64,000 bases of DNA from Acanthosepion lycidas (lineage: Eukaryota; Mollusca; Cephalopoda; Sepiida; Sepiidae), in assembly GCA_963932145.1 (NCBI GenBank), contig CAWVQA010000092.1, forward strand, positions 186,001 to 250,000, in the 5' to 3' direction. The position numbers were made by a program, and so were the translations under genes. The notes under the pieces are model-generated. The model ran no database searches, was not told the DNA's origin, and saw nothing but the letters and a program-made list of their open reading frames with translations. Shown here piece after piece: positions 23,838 through 37,054 of this stretch. Position 1 is the stretch's first letter, and each line of letters opens with the position of its first letter.

Positions 23838-26240
23838 TTGCCTTCAAATTCATACCGTGATCGTAGCATGCATGGACTCGACTCATATGACTGGGATTTC
23901 CATGAAAAAGATTGTGGGCACAAAATGGGTGATCACTGTACATTTCTCTTCTATTTCCCATTAGTATTTCTATTTTACTTCCTCAATTTAGCATTATGGA
24001 CTGGGATAGACCTAAGATCTGCAAAAAAATATTTTGCCTTCAAATTCATACCGTGATCGTAGCATGCCTGGACTCGACTCATATGACTGGGATTTCCATG
24101 AAAAAGATTGTGGGCACAAAATGCGTGATCACTGTACATTTCTCTTCTGTTTCCCATTACTATTTCTATTTTACTTCCTCAATTTAGCATTATGGACAGG
24201 GAAAGTCCTAATCTAAGATCTGCAAAAAAATATTTTGCCTTCAAATTCATACCGTGATCGTAGCATGCCTGGACTCGACTCATATGACTGGGATTTCCAT
24301 GAAAAAGATTGTGGGCACAAAATGCGTGATCACTGTACATTTCTCTTCTGTTTCCCATTACTATTTCTATTTTACTTCCTCAATTTAGCATTATGGACTG
24401 GGATAGACCTAAGATCTGCAAAAAAATATTTTGCCTTCAAATTCATACCGTGATCGTAGCATGCCTGGACTCGACTCATATGACTGGGATTTCCATGAAA
24501 AAGATTGTGGGCACAAAATGCGTGATCACTGTACATTTCTCTTCTGTTTCCCATTACTATTTCTATTTTACTTCCTCAATTTAGCATTATGGACAGGAAA
24601 AGTCCTAATCTAAGATCTGCAAAAAAATATTTTGCCTTCAAATTCATACCGTGATCGTAGCATGCCTGGACTCGACTCATATGACTGGGATTTCCATGAA
24701 AAAGATTGTGGGCACAAAATGCGTGATCACTGTACATTTCTCTTCTGTTTCCCATTACTATTTCTATTTTACTTCCTCAATTTAGCATTATGGACAGGGA
24801 AAGACCTAATCTAAGATCTGCAAAAAAATATTTTGTCTTCAAATTCATACCGTGATCGTAGCATGCCTGGACTCGACTCATATGACTGGGATTTCCATGA
24901 AAAAGATTGTGGGCACAAAATGCGTGATCACTGTACATTTCTCTTCTGTTTCCCATTACTATTTCTATTTTACTTCCTCAATTTAGCATTATGGAGAGGG
25001 AAAGACCTAATCTAAGATCTGCAAAAAAATATTTTGCCTTCAAATTCATACCGTGATCGTAGCATGCCTGGACTCGACTCATATGACTGGGATTTCCATG
25101 AAAAAGATTGTGGGCACAAAATACGTGATCACTGTACATTTCTCTTCTGTTTCCCATTACTATTTCTATTTTACTTCCTCAATTTAGCATTATGGACAGG
25201 GAAAGACCTAATGTAAGATCTGCAAAAAAATATTTTGCCTTCAAATTCATAACGTGATCGTAGCATGCCTGGACTCGACTCATATGACTGGGATTTCCAT
25301 GAAAAAGATTGTGGGCACAAAATGCGTGATCACTGTACATTTCTCTTCTGTTTCCCATTACTATTTCTATTTTACTTCCTCAATTTAGCATTATAGACAG
25401 GGAAAGACCTAATCTAAGATCTGCAAAAAAATATTTTGTCTTCAAATTCATACCGTGATCGTAGCATGCCTGGACTCGACTCATATGACTGGGATTTCCA
25501 TGAAAAAGATTGTGGGCACAAAATACCGTGATCACTGTACATTTCTCTTCTGTTTCCCATTACTGTTTCTATTTTACTTCCTCAATTTAGCATTATGGAC
25601 TGGGAAAGACGTAATCTAAGATCTGCAAAAAAATATTTTGCCTTCAAATTCATACCGTGATCGTAGCATGCCTGGACTCGACTCATATGACTGGGATTTC
25701 CATGAAAATGATTGTGGGCACAAAATACGTGATCACTGTACATTCCTCTTCTGCTTCCCATTACTATTTCTATTTTACTTCCTCAATTTAGCATTATGGA
25801 TAGGGAAAGACCTAATCTAAGATCAGCAAAAAAATATTTTGCCTTCAAATTCATACCGTGATCGTAGCATGCCTGGACTCGACTCATATGACTGGGATTT
25901 CCATGAAAAAGATTGTGGGCACAAAATACGTGATCACTGTACATTCCTCTTCTGTTTCCCATTACTATTTCTATTTTACTTCCTCAATTTACCATTATGG
26001 ACAGGGAAAGACCTAATCTAAGATCTGCAAAAAAATATTTTGCCTTCAAATTCATACCGTGATCGTAGTATGCCTGGACTCGACTCATATGACTGGGATT
26101 TCCATGAAAAAGATTGTGGGCACAAAATACGTGATCACTGTACATTCCTCTTCTGTTTCCCATTACTATTTCTATTTTACTTCCTCAATTTAGCATTATG
26201 GATAGGGAAAGACCAAATCTAAGATCAGCAAAAAAATATT
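23838..26240 (+). repeat. 12-mer HOR copy 2 (2403 bp)
   Basis: The order is as in copy 1, with two compensating changes. An extra C4T monomer (24833, with GGAGAGGG) is present. Monomers 23235 and 23436 of copy 1 are replaced by one chimera (25839) that starts as type B and ends with the C-type TTTACCATTATGG. The single-base insertion AATACCGTG (25436) and the private CTTCTGCTTCC (25638) are shared with copy 1. Confidence 0.88.
25436..25637 (+). repeat. 202-bp monomer (same 1-bp insertion)
   Basis: This shares AAAATACCGTG and TTACTGTTTC with 22832. The NdeI site is intact here. The pair shows that HOR copies 1 and 2 are sister copies. Confidence 0.92.
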
Positions 26241-28843
26241 TTGCCTTCAAATTCATACCGTGATCGTAGCATGCATGGACTCGACTCATATGACTGGGAT
26301 TTCCATGAAAAAGATTGTGGGCACAAAATGGGTGATCACTGTACATTTCTCTTCTATTTCCCATTAGTATTTCTATTTTACTTCCTCAATTTAGCATTAT
26401 GGACTGGGATAGACCTAAGATCTGCAAAAAAATATTTTGCCTTCAAATTCATACCGTGATCGTAGCATGCCTGGACTCGACTCATATGACTGGGATTTCC
26501 ATGAAAAAGATTGTGGGCACAAAATGCGTGATCACTGTACATTTCTCTTCTGTTTCCCATTACTATTTCTATTTTACTTCCTCAATTTAGCATTATGGAC
26601 AGGGAAAGTCCTAATCTAAGATCTGCAAAAAAATATTTTGCCTTCAAATTCATACCGTGATCGTAGCATGCCTGGACTCGACTCATATGACTGGGATTTC
26701 CATGAAAAAGATTGTGGGCACAAAATGCGTGATCACTGTACATTTCTCTTCTGTTTCCCATTACTATTTCTATTTTACTTCCTCAATTTAGCATTATGGA
26801 CTGGGATAGACCTAAGATCTGCAAAAAAATATTTTGCCTTCAAATTCATACCGTGATCGTAGCATGCCTGGACTCGACTCATATGACTGGGATTTCCATG
26901 ACAAAGATTGTGGGCACAAAATGCGTGATCACTGTACATTTCTCTTCTGTTTCCCATTACTATTTCTATTTTACTTCCTCAATTTAGCATTATGGACAGG
27001 GAAAGTCCTAATCTAAGATCTGCAAAAAAATATTTTGCCTTCAAATTCATACCGTGATCGTAGCATGCCTGGACTCGACTCATATGACTGGGATTTCCAT
27101 GAAAAAGATTGTGGGCACAAAATGCGTGATCACTGTACATTTCTCTTCTGTTTCCCATTACTATTTCTATTTTACTTCCTCAATTTAGCATTATGGACAG
27201 GGAAAGACCTAATCTAAGATCTGCAAAAAAATATTTTGTCTTCAAATTCATACCGTGATCGTAGCATGCCTGGACTCGACTCATATGACTGGGATTTCCA
27301 TGAAAAAGATTGTGGGCACAAAATGCGTGATCACTGTACATTTCTCTTCTGTTTCCCATTACAATTTCTATTTTACTTCCTCAATTTAGCATTATGGACA
27401 GGGAAAGACCTAATCTAAGATCTGCAAAAAAATATTTTGCCTTCAAATTCATACCGTGATCGTAGCATGCCTGGACTCGACTCATATGACTGGGATTTCC
27501 ATGAAAAAGATTGTGGGCACAAAATACGTGATCACTGTACATTTCTCTTCTGTTTCCCATTACTATTTCTATTTTACTTCCTCAATTTAGCATTATGGAC
27601 AGGGAAAGACCTAATGTAAGATCTGCAAAAAAATATTTTGCCTTCAAATTCATACCGTGATCGTAGCATGCCTGGACTCGACTCATATGACTGGGATTTC
27701 CATGAAAAAGATTGTGGGCACAAAATGCGTGATCACTGTACATTTCTCTTCTGTTTCCCATTACTATTTCTATTTTACTTCCTCAATTTAGCATTATAGA
27801 CAGGGAAAGACCTAATCTAAGATCTGCAAAAAAATATTTTGTCTTCAAATTCATACCGTGATCGTAGCATGCCTGGACTCGACTCATATGACTGGGATTT
27901 CCATGAAAAAGATTGTGGGCACAAAATGCGTGATCACTGTACATTTCTCTTCTGTTTCCCATTACTATTTCTATTATACTTCCTCAATTTAGCATTATGG
28001 ACTGGGAAAGACGTAATCTAAGATCTGCAAAAAAATATTTTGCCTTCAAATTCATACCGTGATCGTAGCATGCCTGGACTCGACTCATATGACTGGGATT
28101 TCCATGAAAATGATTGTGGGCACAAAATACGTGATCACTGTACATTCCTCTTCTGTTTCCCATTACTATTTCTATTTTACTTCCTCAATTTAGCATTATG
28201 GACTGGGAAAGACGTAATCTAAGATCTGCAAAAAAATATTTTGCCTTCAAATTCATACCGTGATCGTAGCATGCCTGGACTCGACTCATATGACTGGGAT
28301 TTCCATGAAAATGATTGTGGGCACAAAATACGTGATCACTGTACATTCCTCTTCTGTTTCCCATTACTATTTCTATTTTACTTCCTCAATTTAGCATTAT
28401 GGATAGGGAAAGACCTAATCTAAGATCAGCAAAAAAATATTTTGCCTTCAAATTCATACCGTGATCGTAGCATGCCTGGACTCGACTCATATGACTGGGA
28501 TTTCCATGAAAAAGATTGTGGGCACAAAATACGTGATCACTGTACATTCCTCTTCTGTTTCCCATTACTATTTCTATTTTACTTCCTCAATTTACCATTA
28601 TGGACAGGGAAAGACCTAATCTAAGATCTGCAAAAAAATATTTTGCCTTCAAATTCATACCGTGATCGTAGTATGCCTGGACTCGACTCATATGACTGGG
28701 ATTTCCATGAAAAAGATTGTGGGCACAAAATACGTGATCACTGTACATTCCTCTTCTGTTTCCCATTGCTATTTCTATTTTACTTCCTCAATTTAGCATT
28801 ATGGATAGGGAAAGACCAAATCTAAGATCAGCAAAAAAATATT
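26241..28843 (+). repeat. 13-mer HOR copy 3 (2603 bp)
   Basis: This copy keeps the B/C chimera (28442) and the extra C4T monomer (27236, with TTACAATTTC), and it gains a second AAAATGATT monomer (28040, ending GACGTAATC). The monomer at 27839 has no 1-bp insertion. Length is 13 x 201 minus 10. Confidence 0.88.
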
Positions 28844-31245
28844 TTGCCTTCAAATTCATACCGTGATCGTAGCATGCATGGACTCGACTCATATGACTGG
28901 GATTTCCATGAAAAAGATTGTGGGCACAAAATGGGTGATCACTGTACATTTCTCTTCTATTTCCCATTAGTATTTCTATTTTACTTCCTCAATTTAGCAT
29001 TATGGACTGGGATAGACCTAAGATCTGCAAAAAAATATTTTGCCTTCAAATTCATACCGTGATCGTAGCATGCCTGGACTCGACTCATATGACTGGGATT
29101 TCCATGAAAAAGATTGTGGGCACAAAATGCGTGATCACTGTACATTTCTCTTCTGTTTCCCATTACTATTTCTATTTTACTTCCTCAATTTAGCATTATG
29201 GACAGGGAAAGTCCTAATCTAAGATCTGCAAAAAAATATTTTGCCTTCAAATTCATACCGTGATCGTAGCATGCCTGGACTCGACTCATATGACTGGGAT
29301 TTCCATGAAAAAGATTGTGGGCACAAAATGCGTGATCACTGTACATTTCTCTTCTGTTTCCCATTACTATTTCTATTTTACTTCCTCAATTTAGCATTAT
29401 GGACTGGGATAGACCTAAGATCTGCAAAAAAATATTTTGCCTTCAAATTCATACCGTGATCGTAGCATGCCTGGACTCGACTCATATGACTGGGATTTCC
29501 ATGAAAAAGATTGTGGGCACAAAATGCGTGATCACTGTACATTTCTCTTCTGTTTCCCATTACTATTTCTATTTTACTTCCTCAATTTAGCATTATGGAC
29601 AGGGAAAGTCCTAATCTAAGATCTGCAAAAAAATATTTTGCCTTCAAATTCATACCGTGATCGTAGCATGCCTGGACTCGACTCATATGACTGGGATTTC
29701 CATGAAAAAGATTGTGGGCACAAAATGCGTGATCACTGTACATTTCTCTTCTGTTTCCCATTACTATTTCTATTTTACTTCCTCAATTTAGCATTATGGA
29801 CAGGGAAAGACCTAATCTAAGATCTGCAAAAAAATATTTTGTCTTCAAATTCATACCGTGATCGTAGCATGCCTGGACTCGACTCATATGACTGGGATTT
29901 CCATGAAAAAGATTGTGGGCACAAAATGCGTGATCACTGTACATTTCTCTTCTGTTTCCCATTACTATTTCTATTTTACTTCCTCAATTTAGCATTATGG
30001 ACAGGGAAAGACCTAATCTAAGATCTGCAAAAAAATATTTTGCCTTCAAATTCATACCGTGATCGTAGCATGCCTGGACTCGACTCATATGACTGGGATT
30101 TCCATGAAAAAGATTGTGGGCACAAAATACGTGATCACTGTACATTTCTCTTCTGTTTCCCATTACTATTTCTATTTTACTTCCTCAATTTAGCATTATG
30201 GACAGGGAAAGACCTAATGTAAGATCTGCAAAAAAATATTTTGCCTTCAAATTCATACCGTGATCGTAGCATGCCTGGACTCGACTCATATGACTGGGAT
30301 TTCCATGAAAAAGATTGTGGGCACAAAATGCGTGATCACTGTACATTTCTCTTCTGTTTCCCATTACTATTTCTATTTTACTTCCTCAATTTAGCATTAT
30401 GGACTGGGAAAGACGTAATCTAAGATCTGCAAAAAAATATTTTGCCTTCAAATTCATACCGTGATCGTAGCATGCCTGGACTCGACTCATATGACTGGGA
30501 TTTCCATGAAAATGATTGTGGGCACAAAATACGTGATCACTGTACATTCCTCTTCTGTTTCCCATTACTATTTCTATTTTACTTCCTCAATTTAGCATTA
30601 TGGACTGGGAAAGACGTAATCTAAGATCTGCAAAAAAATATTTTGCCTTCAAATTCATACCGTGATCGTAGCATGCCTGGACTCGACTCATATGACTGGG
30701 ATTTCCATGAAAATGATTGTGGGCACAAAATACGTGATCACTGTACATTCCTCTTCTGTTTCCCATTACTATTTCTATTTTACTTCCTCAATGTAGCATT
30801 ATGGATAGGGAAAGACCTAATCTAAGATCAGCAAAAAAATATTTTGCCTTCAAATTCATACCGTGATCGTAGCATGCCTGGACTCGACTCATATGACTGG
30901 GATTTCCATGAAAAAGATTGTGGGCACAAAATACGTGATCACTGTACATTCCTCTTCTGTTTCCCATTACTATTTCTATTTTACTTCCTCAATTTACCAT
31001 TATGGACAGGGAAAGACCTAATCTAAGATCTGCAAAAAAATATTTTGCCTTCAAATTCATACCGTGATCGTAGTATGCCTGGACTCGACTCATATGACTG
31101 GGATTTCCATGAAAAAGATTGTGGGCACAAAATACGTGATCACTGTACATTCCTCTTCTGTTTCCCATTACTATTTCTATTTTACTTCCTCAATTTAGCA
31201 TTATGGATAGGGAAAGACCAAATCTAAGATCAGCAAAAAAATATT
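28844..31245 (+). repeat. 12-mer HOR copy 4 (2402 bp)
   Basis: This is like copy 3, but the TAG monomer and the following GACGTAATC monomer (27638 and 27839 in copy 3) are merged into one (30241). It starts with TTGCC and no TAG, and ends with GGACTGGG and GACGTAATC. Both AAAATGATT monomers remain (30442, 30643). Confidence 0.87.
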
Positions 31246-32843
31246 TTGCCTTCAAATTCATACCGTGATCGTAGCATGCATGGACTCGACTCATATGACT
31301 GGGATTTCCATGAAAAAGATTGTGGGCACAAAATGGGTGATCACTGTACATTTCTCTTCTATTTCCCATTAGTATTTCTATTTTACTTCCTCAATTTAGC
31401 ATTATGGACTGGGATAGACCTAAGATCTGCAAAAAAATATTTTGCCTTCAAATTCATACCGTGATCGTAGCATGCCTGGACTCGACTCATATGACTGGGA
31501 TTTCCATGAAAAAGATTGTGGGCACAAAATGCGTGATCACTGTACATTTCTCTTCTGTTTCCCATTACTATTTCTATTTTACTTCCTCAATTTAGCATTA
31601 TGGACAGGGAAAGTCCTAATCTAAGATCTGCAAAAAAATATTTTGCCTTCAAATTCATACCGTGATCGTAGCATGCCTGGACTCGACTCATATGACTGGG
31701 ATTTCCATGAAAAAGATTGTGGGCACAAAATGCGTGATCACTGTACATTTCTCTTCTGTTTCCCATTACTATTTCTATTTTACTTCCTCAATTTAGCATT
31801 ATGGACTGGGATAGACCTAAGATCTGCAAAAAAATATTTTGCCTTCAAATTCATACCGTGATCGTAGCATGCCTGGACTCGACTCATATGACTGGGATTT
31901 CCATGAAAAAGATTGTGGGCACAAAATGCGTGATCACTGTACATTTCTCTTCTGTTTCCCATTACTATTTCTATTTTACTTCCTCAATTTAGCATTATGG
32001 ACAGGGAAAGTCCTAATCTAAGATCTGCAAAAAAATATTTTGCCTTCAAATTCATACCGTGATCGTAGCATGCCTGGACTCGACTCATATGACTGGGATT
32101 TCCATGAAAAAGATTGTGGGCACAAAATGCGTGATCACTGTACATTTCTCTTCTGTTTCCCATTACTATTTCTATTTTACTTCCTCAATTTAGCATTATG
32201 GACAGGGAAAGACCTAATCTAAGATCTGCAAAAAAATATTTTGTCTTCAAATTCATACCGTGATCGTAGCATGCCTGGACTCGACTCATATGACTGGGAT
32301 TTCCATGAAAAAGATTGTGGGCACAAAATGCGTGATCACTGTACATTTCTCTTCTGTTTCCCATTACTATTTCTATTTTACTTCCTCAATTTAGCATTAT
32401 GGACAGGGAAAGACCTAATCTAAGATCTGCAAAAAAATATTTTGCCTTCAAATTCATACCGTGATCGTAGCATGCCTGGACTCGACTCATATGACTGGGA
32501 TTTCCATGAAAAAGATTGTGGGCACAAAATACGTGATCACTGTACATTTCTCTTCTGTTTCCCATTACTATTTCTATTTTACTTCCTCAATTTAGCATTA
32601 TGGACAGGGAAAGACCTAATGTAAGATCTGCAAAAAAATATTTTGCCTTCAAATTCATACCGTGATCGTAGCATGCCTGGACTCGACTCATATGACTGGG
32701 ATTTCCATGAAAAAGATTGTGGGCACAAAATGCGTGATCACTGTACATTTCTCTTCTGTTTCCCATTACTATTTCTATTTTACTTCCTCAATTTAGCATT
32801 ATAGACAGGGAAAGACCTAATCTAAGATCTGCAAAAAAATATT
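31246..32843 (+). repeat. Truncated 8-mer HOR copy 5 (1598 bp)
   Basis: The first eight positions, through the TAG monomer at 32643, are present. The GACGTAATC, AAAATGATT, B/C chimera and GACCAAATC monomers are missing. The next copy starts at once at 32844. Length is 8 x 201 minus 10. Confidence 0.87.
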
Positions 32844-34843
32844 TTGCCTTCAAATTCATACCGTGATCGTAGCATGCATGGACTCGACTCATATGACTGG
32901 GATTTCCATGAAAAAGATTGTGGGCACAAAATGGGTGATCACTGTACATTTCTCTTCTATTTCCCATTAGTATTTCTATTTTACTTCCTCAATTTAGCAT
33001 TATGGACTGGGATAGACCTAAGATCTGCAAAAAAATATTTTGCCTTCAAATTCATACCGTGATCGTAGCATGCCTGGACTCGACTCATATGACTGGGATT
33101 TCCATGAAAAAGATTGTGGGCACAAAATGCGTGATCACTGTACATTTCTCTTCTGTTTCCCATTACTATTTCTATTTTACTTCCTCAATTTAGCATTATG
33201 GACAGGGAAAGTCCTAATCTAAGATCTGCAAAAAAATATTTTGCCTTCAAATTCATACCGTGATCGTAGCATGCCTGGACTCGACTCATATGACTGGGAT
33301 TTCCATGAAAAAGATTGTGGGCACAAAATGCGTGATCACTGTACATTTCTCTTCTGTTTCCCATTACTATTTCTATTTTACTTCCTCAATTTAGCATTAT
33401 GGACTGGGATAGACCTAAGATCTGCAAAAAAATATTTTGCCTTCAAATTCATACCGTGATCGTAGCATGCCTGGACTCGACTCATATGACTGGGATTTCC
33501 ATGAAAAAGATTGTGGGCACAAAATGCGTGATCACTGTACATTTCTCTTCTGTTTCCCATTACTATTTCTATTTTACTTCCTCAATTTAGCATTATGGAC
33601 AGGGAAAGTCCTAATCTAAGATCTGCAAAAAAATATTTTGCCTTCAAATTCATACCGTGATCGTAGCATGCCTGGACTCGACTCATATGACTGGGATTTC
33701 CATGAAAAAGATTGTGGGCACAAAATGCGTGATCACTGTACATTTCTCTTCTGTTTCCCATTACTATTTCTATTTTACTTCCTCAATTTAGCATTATGGA
33801 CAGGGAAAGACCTAATCTAAGATCTGCAAAAAAATATTTTGTCTTCAAATTCATACCGTGATCGTAGCATGCCTGGACTCGACTCAAATGACTGGGATTT
33901 CCATGAAAAAGATTGTGGGCACAAAATGCGTGATCACTGTACATTTCTCTTCTGTTTCCCATTACTATTTCTATTTTACTTCCTCAATTTAGCATTATGG
34001 ACAGGGAAAGACCTAATCTAAGATCTGCAAAAAAATATTTTGCCTTCAAATTCATACCGTGATCGTAGCATGCCTGGACTCGACTCATATGACTGGGATT
34101 TCCATGAAAAAGATTGTGGGCACAAAATACGTGATCACTGTACATTTCTCTTCTGTTTCCCATTACTATTTCTATTTTACTTCCTCAATTTAGCATTATG
34201 GACAGGGAAAGACCTAATGTAAGATCTGCAAAAAAATATTTTGCCTTCAAATTCATACCGTGATCGTAGCATGCCTGGACTCGACTCATATGACTGGGAT
34301 TTCCATGAAAAAGATTGTGGGCACAAAATGCGTGATCACTGTACATTTCTCTTCTGTTTCCCATTACTATTTCTATTTTACTTCCTCAATTTAGCATTAT
34401 AGACAGGGAAAGACCTAATCTAAGATCTGCAAAAAAATATTTTGTCTTCAAATTCATACCGTGATCGTAGCATGCCTGGACTCGACTCATATGACTGGGA
34501 TTTCCATGAAAAAGATTGTGGGCACAAAATGCGTGATCACTGTACATTTCTCTTCTGTTTCCCATTACTATTTCTATTTTACTTCCTCAATTTAGCATTA
34601 TGGACTGGGAAAGACGTAATCTAAGATCTGCAAAAAAATATTTTGCCTTCAAATTCATACCGTGATCGTAGCATGCCTGGACTCGACTCATATGACTGGG
34701 ATTTCCATGAAAATGATTGTGGGCACAAAATACGTGATCACTGTACATTCCTCTTCTGTTTCCCATTACTATTTCTATTTTACTTCCTCAATTTAGCATT
34801 ATGGATAGGGAAAGACCTAATCTAAGATCAGCAACAAAATATT
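32844..34843 (+). repeat. HOR copy 6, passing into the 22-monomer zone
   Basis: Positions run D-deletion (32844), GAAAGTCC (33040), A-deletion (33241), GAAAGTCC (33437), A, C4T (33839, with CAAATG at the NdeI site), C180G (34040), TAG (34241), C4T/GACGTAATC (34442) and AAAATGATT B (34643). The order then continues with a type C (34844) instead of the B/C chimera, and the 2.4-kb pattern ends. Confidence 0.82.
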
Positions 34844-36853
34844 TTGCCTTCAAATTCATACCGTGATCGTAGCATGCATGGACTCGACTCATATGACTGG
34901 GATTTCCATGAAAAAGATTGTGGGCAGAAAATATGTGATCACTGTACATTTCTCTTCTGTTTCCCATTACAATTTCTATTTTACTTCCTCAATTTACCAT
35001 TATGGACAGGGAAAGACCTAATCTAAGATCTGCAAAAAAATATTTTGCCTTCAAATTCATACCGTGATCGTAGTATGCCTGGATTCGACTCATATGACTG
35101 GGATTTCCATGAAAAAGATTGTGGGCACAAAATACGTGATCACTGTACATTCCTCTTCTATTTCCCATTAGTATTTCTATTTTACTTCCTCAATTTAGCA
35201 TTATGGACTGGGAAAGACCTAATCTAAGATCTGCAAAAAAATATTTTGCCTTCAAATTCATACCGTGATCGTAGCATGCCTGGACTCGACTCATATGACT
35301 GGGATTTCCATGAAAAAGATTGTGGGCACAAAATGCGTGATCACTGTACATTTCTCTTCTGTTTCCCATTACTATTTCTATTTTACTTCCTCAATTTAGC
35401 ATTATGGACAGGGAAAGACCTAATCTAAGATCTGCAAAAAAATATTTTGCCTTCAAATTCATACCGTGATCGTAGCATGCCTGGACTCGACTCATATGAC
35501 TGGGATTTCCATGAAAAAGATTGTGGGCACAAAATGCGTGATCACTGTACATTTCTCTTCTGTTTCCCATTACTATTTCTATTTTACTTCCTCAATTTAG
35601 CATTATGGACAGGGAAAGACCTAATCTAAGATCTGCAAAAAAATATTTTGTCTTCAAATTCATACCGTGATCGTAGCATGCCTGGACTCGACTCATATGA
35701 CTGGGATTTCCATGAAAAAGATTGTGGGCACAAAATGCGTGATCACTGTACATTTCTCTTCTGTTTCCCATTACTATTTCTATTTTACTTCCTCAATTTA
35801 GCATTATGGACAGGGAAAGACATAATCTAAGATCTGCAAAAAAATATTTTGCCTTCAAATTCATACCGTGATCGTAGCATGACTAGACTCGACTCATATG
35901 ACTGGGATTTCCATGAAAAAGATTGTGGGCACAAAATACGTGATCACTGTACATTTCTCTTCTGTTTCCCATTACTATTTCTATTTTACTTCCTCAATTT
36001 AGCATTATGGACAGGGAAAGACCTAATCTAAGATCTGCAAAAAAATATTTTGCCTTCAAATTCATACCGTGATCGTAGCATGCCTGGACTCGACTCATAT
36101 GACTGGGATTTCCATGAAAAAGATTGTGGGCACAAAATGCGTGATCACTGTACATTTCTCTTCTGTTTCCCATTACTATTTCTATTTTACTTCCTCAATT
36201 TAGCATTATGGATAGGGAAAGACCTAATCTAAGATCAGCAAAAAAATATTTTGCCTTCAAATTCATACCGTGATCGTAGCATGCATGGACTCGACTCATA
36301 TGACTGGGATTTCCATGAAAAAGATTGTGGGCACAAAATGGGTGATCACAGTACATTTCTCTTCTGTTTCCCATTACAATTTCTATTTTACTTCCTCAAT
36401 TTACCATTATGGACAGGGAAAGACCTAATCGAAGATCAGCAAAAAAATATTTTGCCTTCAAATTCATACCGTGATCGTAGCATGCATGGACTCAACTCAT
36501 ATGACTGGGAATTCCATGAAAAAGATTTTGGGCACAAAATGGGTGATCACTGTAGATTTCTCTTCTATTTCCCATTAGTATTTCTATTTTACTTCCTCAA
36601 TTTAGCATTATGGACTGGGAAAGACCTAATCTAAGATCTGCAAAAACATATTTTGCCTTCAAATTCATAACGTGATCGTAGCATGCCTGGACTCGACTCA
36701 TATGACTGGGATTTCCATGAAAAAGATTGTGGGCACAAAATGCGTGATCACTGTACATTTCTCTTCTGTTTCCCATTACTATTTCTATTTTACTTCCTCA
36801 ATTTAGCATTATGGACAGGGAAAGACCTAATCTAAGATCTGCAAAAAAATATT
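34442..36853 (+). repeat. 12-monomer block, first copy of a 22-monomer (4422-bp) period
   Basis: Monomers 34442 to 36653 match 38864 to 41075 one for one. The order is C4T/GACGTAATC, B, C, mixed B/D, A, A, C4T with GACATAATC, CATGACTAGACTC, B-ended A, CACAGTACATT C-like, CTCAACTC D, CATAACGTG. The first and second copies lie 4422 bp apart, exactly 22 monomers. A third version lies at 55126-56934 and is one monomer shorter. Confidence 0.85.
36251..36634 (+). other. Two-monomer fused open frame (stop lost)
   Basis: In monomer 36251 the usual in-frame TAA at positions 181-183 reads GAA (AATCGAAGATC). Because 201 is a multiple of 3, the frame runs straight into the next monomer and gives 127 codons from a TTG. 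The matching monomers at 40673 and 56734 keep the stop, so this is a single private base change. I do not regard it as a functional gene. Confidence 0.85.
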
Positions 36854-37054
36854 TTGCCTTCAAATTCATACCGTGATCGTAGCATGCCTGGACTCGACTC
36901 ATATGACTGGGATTTCCATGAAAAAGATTGTGGGCACAAAATACGTGATCACTGTACATTTCTCTTCTGTTTCCCATTACTATTTCTATTTTACTTCCTC
37001 AATTTAGCATTATGGACAGGGAAAGACCTAATGTAAGATCTGCAAAAAAATATT

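Noticed and set aside
35045..35245. RNA polymerase III B-box-like sequence GATTCGACTC, possible tRNA-derived SINE origin
   Set aside because: The core resembles a B box at 35045 and 57940, and less so in other monomers. No A box lies at the expected distance and there is no tRNA-like fold, so it is most likely chance.
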